This document shows, piece after piece, positions 6,299 to 10,661 of a stretch of 10,661 nucleotides of DNA. The DNA comes from Thermoplasmatota archaeon (GTDB lineage Archaea > Thermoplasmatota > Thermoplasmata > Thermoplasmatales > Thermoplasmataceae), in NCBI GenBank assembly GCA_023379345.1, contig JAMCUV010000023.1, positions 1-10,661 of the forward strand, in the 5' to 3' direction. The notes beneath the pieces were generated by a model, which saw only the letters and a program-made list of their open reading frames with translations, did no database searches and was not told the origin of the DNA. Numbering within the stretch: the first letter of the stretch is position 1; each line of letters starts with the position of its first letter. The position numbers were made by a program, and so were the translations under genes.

Positions 6299-6751
6299 TT
6301 AAAGATATTTCTCGAGAGAGGGATTTGACTGCGCCAGGCTCTTCATAACCTCCTTTGATGCCTTATCAAGGATGGACGAGCCCTGCGGAGAAACCATTCT
6401 CCCCTTTCTGTCCTTCTTGACATAACCCAGTGATTCCAGCTGAAGAAGCATTTTCCGGACTATGAAGCGGCTTCCCTTGGCAGGATGATAGCTGATTGAT
6501 CCCCTGTCAACCCTTCCTCCGTACTCCTCGCTGAGCTTTGATATACCTATGGGGCCGTTGAGATAAACCTTCCTTAGGGTGGACGCCAGTCTCTTGTAAT
6601 ACCAGTCCGGGTCTTCCCATGATTTCTCCCTGTGTATTCCTGCCTTGAGATATGAAGCCCATTCCGGCACCTCTACTCTCTTGTCTCCCTTGAACGTTTC
6701 TGCCAGGTTATTAAGCAGCATATCTGGCGGCACTTTCTTAACATCTACCAT
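6299..6751 (-). CDS. rps19e: 30S ribosomal protein S19e
   Basis: Small-subunit head protein of archaea and eukaryotes needed for 30S/40S maturation. The 150 residues match the family. Landmarks are VPEWASYLKAGIHREK (28-43), the DPDWYYKRLASTLRKVY block (47-63), GPIGISKLSEEYGG (66-79), HPAKGSRFIVRKMLLQLE (89-106) and a C-terminal helix after SPQGSSILDK. It has a winged-helix fold. It is the first gene of a five-gene operon (S19e, PDCD5-like, L39e, L31e, aIF6). The ATG at 6751 lies 27 bases from a TATA-like box with no Shine-Dalgarno, so the operon mRNA is probably leaderless. It is divergent from the ABC transporter genes. Confidence 0.96.
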   Translation of the reverse strand: MVDVKKVPPDMLLNNLAETFKGDKRVEVPEWASYLKAGIHREKSWEDPDWYYKRLASTLRKVYLNGPIGISKLSEEYGGRVDRGSISYHPAKGSRFIVRKMLLQLESLGYVKKDRKGRMVSPQGSSILDKASKEVMKSLAQSNPSLEKYL

Positions 6752-6773
6752 TCAACATCACGAATAAAGGTGC

Positions 6774-6782
6774 ATTTAAAAA
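6774..6782 (-). promoter_or_regulatory. TATA box of the S19e operon
   Basis: The minus strand reads TTTTTAAAT, centred at 6778, 27 bases before the S19e ATG. The purine-rich bases upstream of it could hold the BRE. The spacing predicts transcription starting at or next to the A of the ATG. Confidence 0.55.
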
Positions 6783-6941
6783 CTGCTTATAATTCTTTCC
6801 TGTTGATGTTTTTTGATGACCTCATGACAGCCGCCTCCGGCAAGTTTTGGTTTCATCATGCAAAAACGAGCTGTATCTTCAATGATCCGGCAAGCCCGTT
6901 TTCTGCAACCTGAGCTCAATCCTGCCATGATTTCCTATTCG
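6783..6941. other. Intergenic region between the S19e operon and the ABC transporter, with small repeats
   Basis: No coding frame of note. TCCGGCAAG occurs twice in direct orientation, at 6836-6844 and 6886-6894, exactly 50 bases apart. GCAAAAACG at 6860-6868 can pair with CGTTTTCTGC at 6897-6906 (one bulge), enclosing a 28-base loop that holds the second repeat. These could be operators or a small-RNA fold for the transporter genes, but the matches are short and may be chance. Confidence 0.25.
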
Positions 6942-6949
6942 TTATATAT
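6942..6949 (+). promoter_or_regulatory. TATA box of the ABC transporter operon
   Basis: TTATATAT centred near 6946, the same sequence as the ftsZ box. A start 25-27 bases downstream falls near 6971-6973, just before the third of four clustered ATG codons (6959, 6968, 6974, 6980). This is what favours the 6974 start. Confidence 0.55.
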
Positions 6950-6973
6950 CACTGAACAATGTTAGTCATGATT

Positions 6974-7720
6974 ATGAACATGGAAGAGAATCAGGGTTTT
7001 CAGTTCAGTTCCTATTGCATTTCAGCCGATGGCGTGTGGAAAAGTTATGGCCATCAGGACGCTCTCAAGGGACTGACGCTCCATATCCCTTGCGGCGAGA
7101 GGGTTGCACTTATAGGTCCCAATGGGGCCGGGAAATCCACCACGCTTAAGCTTCTTGCAGGACTGCTGAAACCCGATGGAGGATCCGTAGCCATCAAGGG
7201 TTACCCTCCTAACAGCTATGATGCAAAGAAATTGATCGGTTATCTCCCCGAGGATGCAAGTCCTTACCTGACCCTTTCTGTAAGGGAGAACCTGGAATAT
7301 ATTGGTGCAATAAGAAACACCCCGGGCCTTGCGGATCGAATAGAGTCGCTGATTGACATGCTGGAACTCAGGGAATTCGAAAAAGCCAGGACCTCCAGAC
7401 TGTCGAGGGGAAATCGCCAGAAGCTTGCCCTGGCACTGTCAATAATACATGATCCTGAAATTGTACTGATGGATGAACCACTCAATTATCTTGACATTCC
7501 AACACAGGAGAAGGTTATCCGTTTCCTTACAGAAATGAAAGCAACTTTCCTTGTGTCAACGCACATAATGTCAATAGCAGAGAGACTGACAGACAGGTGC
7601 CTCATCATATCCCATGGAAACAGGATATGGGAGGGGAGCATGTCAGAACTCAGAGCTGAAGCAGCCAAGGATACTCCCATTGAATCCATTGTTGCAAGGT
7701 TGATGTCCGATGTTCACTAG
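6974..7720 (+). CDS. ABC transporter ATP-binding protein
   Basis: Cytosolic ATPase that drives the adjacent permease. Numbering from an ATG at 6959: Walker A GPNGAGKST (53-61), the Q-loop region YLPEDASPY (95-103) with Pro-Glu in place of the usual Gln, as in many ABC-2-type exporters, signature LSRGNRQK (148-155), Walker B IVLMDEP (168-174) with catalytic Glu173, D-loop LNYLD and switch His202 in STHIMS. All catalytic parts are intact. This class (CcmA/NatA-like) usually energises exporters of drugs, lipids, peptides or ions; the substrate is unknown. Four in-frame ATGs crowd the start (6959, 6968, 6974, 6980); I chose 6974 from the TATA spacing, giving 248 residues, but 6959 gives 253 and cannot be excluded. 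The stop overlaps the permease start by 11 bases, implying coupled translation. Confidence 0.93.
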   Translation: MNMEENQGFQFSSYCISADGVWKSYGHQDALKGLTLHIPCGERVALIGPNGAGKSTTLKLLAGLLKPDGGSVAIKGYPPNSYDAKKLIGYLPEDASPYLTLSVRENLEYIGAIRNTPGLADRIESLIDMLELREFEKARTSRLSRGNRQKLALALSIIHDPEIVLMDEPLNYLDIPTQEKVIRFLTEMKATFLVSTHIMSIAERLTDRCLIISHGNRIWEGSMSELRAEAAKDTPIESIVARLMSDVH

Positions 7721-9143
7721 GGTAATGAAGCTGATCCTGAGGACAAGGTTTTCCGCTTCTTATTTCGCAGTCATAGCGTTTGTGCTACTGTATTCACTGA
7801 TTTCACTGTCAGGAAATGGTGTCGGGAACGGATACCTGTATGGTGACCTTTATTTCACCCTGATTATAGGGGTTTTCTCCACCATTTCCATAATTTTCGG
7901 AGGAATTTCAGTCACAAAGTCTGACCAGGAATTCCTGCTGGTATCGGCCATCCGGAGACGGGACCTGGTTCCTGCCCTGTTCACCGCCCAGTTCCTTGCA
8001 TCTGGCCTGATACTTCTGGCGGCTTCACTCATAACAATCCTCGGGATTTACAGATATTCCGCCCTGGTTGGAATTGCCATTCTTGACGTGGTCCTGCTTG
8101 CTCTCTTCTCTGTTTCAGTGGGTATTGTCCTCACCGACAGGTCACTTTTCCTGAGGGTCCCACTTGCTGTCGCATCACTACTCTGGATACTTTCCAGTTA
8201 TCTTGGCTTCAAATATGGCGCCATATCATTCCTGAAATACGATCCTGTTCTGTCGCTTCTTACAATTTTCCCCGTGACATTTGCGAGCATGTTCTTTGCA
8301 GTGAGAATCCTTTCGGGGGAAAATCTCCCATACCGTGTTTCCGGAATACGGAGGCAGTCTATGAATTTCAGGAAAACTTCCAGGTATGAGGGGCTTTCTC
8401 CAAATATGGCAATCCTGAAGCTCGGAATAACTCAGATAAGCCTTGCCACCAGGGCCAGCTCAATGGGAAACATAAAATCCACTGCCAGGAGGATACAGTT
8501 TTCAGTTGTTCTCATCATATTCATAGCAATTGCAGTGGGATACTCCATTTACATGCTGTATTACGCAGTACCTTCGGAATATATTTCATTCCCTGGAATA
8601 TCCGGAGTTAACCTTGTCACGGTATTTCTTATAATATACCTTGGGTCAACGCCGCAGATGATCATGAGTTCAGGTGCCATGGCATATGAAAGGGCGTGGC
8701 TTTCCTTCATGTCCATGGAACCGGGATCATATGTCAACATGCTCATAGTATCTAAAATGATCCAGGCTGCCATTGCCGGCATTCCCATAGCCGTTGCAGG
8801 CTTTGTGCTGTATCTCCTTGGGGTGCAGGGCACCCTGATGGCCATTCCTGTTTTCGAGATCGTGAGCCCCTTCATGGTGGGGGTGTACCTTTTCATGGCT
8901 TTCTCCGTCAGGCCTTACCAGATGAAGGATGAAAATTACATACCGGCAAGGTTCAGTGCAAACCAGTTTCTGATGATCCTGCCAATAATAGGCTTCTACA
9001 TAATCGCCTTCTCAATAATTTTCATACCCATTTCACTCGTTTATCTAAGTGCCTTCATGGCTCTGATCCTTGCTCTCATACTCACCAGGAAAAACTACTG
9101 GACAAGGCGCGTAAACAAAATGGTTGAACGTGGATTCATCTAG
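7710..9143 (+). CDS. ABC transporter permease (multi-span membrane protein)
   Basis: 477 residues with about 12 hydrophobic segments, for example near 16-36, 47-69, 90-112, 116-140, 146-168, 178-200, 264-290, 300-320, 345-370, 375-395, 430-452 and 455-472. The halves are separated by a basic cytosolic stretch (about 208-262, rich in Arg, Lys and Ser). Such two-half permeases without a signal peptide are found with CcmA/NatA-type ATPases, and the gene overlaps its ATPase by 11 bases, so the pair should form one exporter. I recognise no residue motif that names the substrate. The ATG at 7710 is preceded by AAGGTTGAT (7696-7704), a fair Shine-Dalgarno; an alternative ATG at 7725 would give a protein five residues shorter. 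The gene is convergent with the helix-turn-helix/coiled-coil gene across 60 bases without a clear terminator. Confidence 0.85.
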   Translation: MFTRVMKLILRTRFSASYFAVIAFVLLYSLISLSGNGVGNGYLYGDLYFTLIIGVFSTISIIFGGISVTKSDQEFLLVSAIRRRDLVPALFTAQFLASGLILLAASLITILGIYRYSALVGIAILDVVLLALFSVSVGIVLTDRSLFLRVPLAVASLLWILSSYLGFKYGAISFLKYDPVLSLLTIFPVTFASMFFAVRILSGENLPYRVSGIRRQSMNFRKTSRYEGLSPNMAILKLGITQISLATRASSMGNIKSTARRIQFSVVLIIFIAIAVGYSIYMLYYAVPSEYISFPGISGVNLVTVFLIIYLGSTPQMIMSSGAMAYERAWLSFMSMEPGSYVNMLIVSKMIQAAIAGIPIAVAGFVLYLLGVQGTLMAIPVFEIVSPFMVGVYLFMAFSVRPYQMKDENYIPARFSANQFLMILPIIGFYIIAFSIIFIPISLVYLSAFMALILALILTRKNYWTRRVNKMVERGFI

Positions 9144-9203
9144 CTCCTTTGCAGATGCTTACCTGACCGGCTTTGAAACCAAGACCTTGCATTAACACAG
9201 CCA

Positions 9204-10028
9204 TCAGGCTGAAATAATTCCCTTCAGCTTTGAGAGTGAATTTTCCATTTCCTGGATTAGCGCATTCCTGATCTTTATTCTGATCTCTCCGTCGGTAGGT
9301 TCCCAGAGATTGTGGTATCTCCTGATGAAGTCCAGAGTCTCATCTGTGATTTCCCCATTCTTGAGTATCCAGTTAATGCCAGCCGACACAACGAGCAGTT
9401 CTCGATCCTCAGCTAAACGTGATTCCATGGTACTTATCCTTTCCTGCGCCATGGATATGGAATCAATCACCTTCTGTGCTTCCTGCCTCATCTGCCCAAC
9501 GGACATCTCCAGGTTGACCACCTTTGAACTTAGACCGTCTATTTCTTCTTTCAGCTTCGATTTCTGGTTTTCCAGCAGATTTATTTCGGATGACATTGTT
9601 GCGGCTTCCAGATCATGCTTCTTCCTGTTTTCAACCCATTCAAGAAAGTCCCTGAAAACGTAATCTGATAGACCCCCTGAAACTTCACCCCGCGGCATGT
9701 TCTCAGAACTGGATAAGAATCTGGCCTCCACCTCCTTCATTTCCGAAATGATGCGGACAAGGTCTTCCCTGCTGATGCCACTTGACGAGAGATATTCAAG
9801 ATATTCATCATAGACCCCATGTTTTTCAACACCCTGATCTGACTTATGGGCTTCCTTTCCTTTGATTCCGGAATCAAGTGCAACAGCTTCTTTCAGTATA
9901 CGGTTTACTGTGGTTACAGATATCCCATTCTCCCTGGCAAGTTGTGCCCTTGAAATATTCCCGGCAGAATATCTTTCAATAATGCCCCTCCTCATTTCTG
10001 GGGAAACCCTTCCGGCCATTTCTCTCAT
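9204..10028 (-). CDS. Helix-turn-helix protein with long coiled coil, function unknown
   Basis: 274 residues from the ATG at 10028. Residues 9-47 form a transposase/resolvase-type helix-turn-helix: SPEMRRGIIERYSAG, then ISRAQLAREN, GIS and the recognition helix VTTVNRILKEA. A polar linker (50-70) follows, then helical segments around YDEYLEYL (73-80) and REDLVRIISEMKEVEARFL (87-105). A heptad-like coiled coil covers about 137-208 (LLENQKSKLKEEIDGLSSKV and onward). The folded C-terminus contains INWILKNGEITDETLDFIRRYHNLWEP (229-255). There is no catalytic DDE or serine-recombinase domain, so it is not a transposase; it looks like a DNA-binding protein that dimerises or bridges through the coil. 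I do not recognise the family. A GTG at 10076 would add 16 residues and an ATG at 10019 would remove three; no convincing TATA box or Shine-Dalgarno decides the start. It is convergent with the ABC permease gene and downstream of tRNA-Ser. Confidence 0.82.
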   Translation of the reverse strand: MREMAGRVSPEMRRGIIERYSAGNISRAQLARENGISVTTVNRILKEAVALDSGIKGKEAHKSDQGVEKHGVYDEYLEYLSSSGISREDLVRIISEMKEVEARFLSSSENMPRGEVSGGLSDYVFRDFLEWVENRKKHDLEAATMSSEINLLENQKSKLKEEIDGLSSKVVNLEMSVGQMRQEAQKVIDSISMAQERISTMESRLAEDRELLVVSAGINWILKNGEITDETLDFIRRYHNLWEPTDGEIRIKIRNALIQEMENSLSKLKGIISA

Positions 10029-10316
10029 TATGATAATTCCATCTTGGAGATAACATCTTCTGAACCTCTGAACCACTTTCCAAACATATCCCCGGAATTC
10101 GATGAAGAATCTGTTCTTTCCTAGTTTTCCAGAATTGAATCATCCTGTGGCACTTTCAAATAGGTTTTCCGTCCTCATTTGATTGTGCATCGCTGTTCAG
10201 AAAATTCGTGTATTTTTGCATGACCTTCGATTTGATAGCACAGAAATTTAATCGGTGTTGTTGTTTTGGCATGCCGCTCTTCCATAAAGTGGAATGAGTC
10301 TGCATCTTATGTTAAG
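10029..10316. other. Spacer between the helix-turn-helix gene and tRNA-Ser, no supported gene
   Basis: About 290 bases, more AT-rich than the flanking genes. A minus-strand frame of 49 codons (10156-10305, ATG start) is open but matches nothing I recognise and uses codons unlike the neighbours (TTA, CGA, AAA). No T-run terminator follows the tRNA closely. I see no duplicated tRNA 3' end that would mark an integrated element. Confidence 0.4.
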
Positions 10317-10400
10317 CGCTGGGAGGGAGATTTGAACTCCCGATCTACAAAGAGAACAGGTTTTCCAGACCTGCGCCCTACCAGGCTAGGCTATCCCAGC
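10317..10400 (-). tRNA. tRNA-Ser, anticodon GGA
   Basis: 84 bases and class II. The acceptor stem is GCTGGGA with TCCCAGC, the D-arm GCCT...GGGC, and the anticodon stem CAGGT with ACCTG around the loop CTGGAAA, giving anticodon GGA, which reads UCC and UCU serine codons. The long variable arm is about 15 bases (TTCTCTTTGTAGATC), as required for tRNA-Ser. The T-arm is GGGAG-TTCAAAT-CTCCC. The discriminator base is G, as in serine tRNAs. CCA is not encoded and there is no intron. All stems pair with only a T-G in the D-stem, so it should be functional. Confidence 0.96.
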
Positions 10401-10661
10401 TTGCTTACCCCATAACAATGACTTATATAATTTTAGGGCAACGCTGACCGTGTAGAAGTAAAAAAAATCAGAATTTGGGGTGATTCCACGCCCTCAGACA
10501 GCGTAAACATCCTTATTAGTGCAAAATATGAAAAGTTATACGCAATTTTAGTAATACGCGACACACAGAACTTAACTTTCGTCTGAGTTTTCTCACCGGA
10601 GCAGGCTTGATTCTTCCTGAATAATCAGGGATGTTTATAGAGAGGTTAGGGGTTTGGGGGA
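10401..10661. other. Terminal region without a supported gene; promoter-like and palindromic elements
   Basis: No substantial frame on either strand. Apart from the tRNA promoter it holds a seven-base A-run at 10461-10467 (a T-run on the minus strand) preceded on that strand by a weak GGGCGTG/CACCCC hairpin at about 10476-10493. The palindrome CCTGA-ATAA-TCAGG is at 10616-10629. A TATA-like TGTTTATAG at 10632-10640 could start a plus-strand transcript at the window edge, and its complement could serve the minus strand. TAAACATCC (10504-10512) and GGATGTTTA (10629-10637) are an exact inverted pair. Confidence 0.3.
10422..10430 (-). promoter_or_regulatory. TATA box of tRNA-Ser
   Basis: The minus strand reads TTATATAAG, centred at 10426, 26 bases before the first base of the mature tRNA (10400). 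A normal archaeal start would fall at or within a few bases of the mature 5' end, leaving almost no leader for RNase P to remove. Confidence 0.6.

Noticed and set aside
6812..6914. Possible C/D box small RNA (TGATGA at 6813-6818 or ATGATGA on the other strand at 6860-6854, with a CTGA near 6910)
   Set aside because: The boxes are too far apart for an archaeal C/D RNA (usually 50-65 bases), the internal boxes are imperfect, and no arrangement gives consistent C-D'-C'-D spacing.
9204..10076. Transposase or site-specific recombinase reading of the helix-turn-helix gene
   Set aside because: Only the helix-turn-helix resembles transposases. The rest is coiled coil without DDE, HUH or serine/tyrosine recombinase residues, and there are no flanking terminal inverted repeats.
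10156..10305. 49-codon minus-strand frame just downstream of tRNA-Ser, starting ATG and ending TGA
   Set aside because: No recognisable domain, no clear ribosome-binding site, and codons (TTA, CGA, many AAA) unlike the surrounding genes. It could be a relic of an integrated element beside the tRNA, but nothing in the sequence shows this.
10317..10661. Attachment site of an integrated element at the tRNA-Ser gene
   Set aside because: No second copy of the tRNA 3' end and no integrase frame are present in the window; what lies beyond position 10661 cannot be judged.

Overview
This is archaeal DNA, most likely from the class Thermoplasmata (Thermoplasmatales-like). The evidence is a set of genes found only in archaea or archaea and eukaryotes (ribosomal proteins S19e, L31e and L39e, aIF6, a PDCD5-family DNA-binding protein), an archaeal FtsZ, and TATA boxes about 26-30 bases upstream of first-gene start codons with no leader between. 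AGG/AGA arginine and ATA isoleucine codons are common, TTG starts are frequent and base composition is near balanced. The class assignment is inference; the archaeal assignment is firm.

Layout. Positions 1-864 (+) hold the 3' part of a cobalamin-pathway membrane protein of the CbiB/CobD family, overlapping tail to tail with pyrF. Positions 856-4212 (-) hold an MFS drug-type exporter, ftsZ and pyrF in transcription order, each apparently with its own promoter. A strong hairpin lies across the ftsZ stop codon. pyrE (4267-4788, +) is divergent from the exporter gene and the two share an AT-rich promoter core. Positions 4856-6751 (-) carry a compact translation operon in the order S19e, PDCD5-family protein, L39e, L31e, aIF6. 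The L39e gene is only 51 codons with a TTG start and is easily missed. Positions 6974-9143 (+) carry a two-gene ABC transporter (ATPase plus a very hydrophobic permease, overlapping by 11 bases). Positions 9204-10028 (-) encode an unrecognised protein with an N-terminal helix-turn-helix and a long coiled coil. A tRNA-Ser(GGA) gene lies at 10317-10400 (-), and the last 261 bases have no gene I can support.

How it fits together. Most of the window is housekeeping: UMP synthesis (pyrE gives OMP, pyrF gives UMP), cell division (FtsZ), ribosome assembly and subunit anti-association (S19e, L39e, L31e, aIF6) and decoding of serine UCC/UCU codons. The accessory elements are two transport systems of unknown substrate and the helix-turn-helix/coiled-coil protein. 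Genes at the head of a transcript look leaderless, whereas two genes inside the ribosomal operon have clear Shine-Dalgarno motifs.

I see no CRISPR array, intact insertion sequence, prophage or defence island. The items most worth a second look are the CbiB-like protein that has lost several family-conserved polar residues, the helix-turn-helix/coiled-coil protein, and the hairpin separating ftsZ from pyrF. I do not see convincing evidence of a wholly new multi-gene system.
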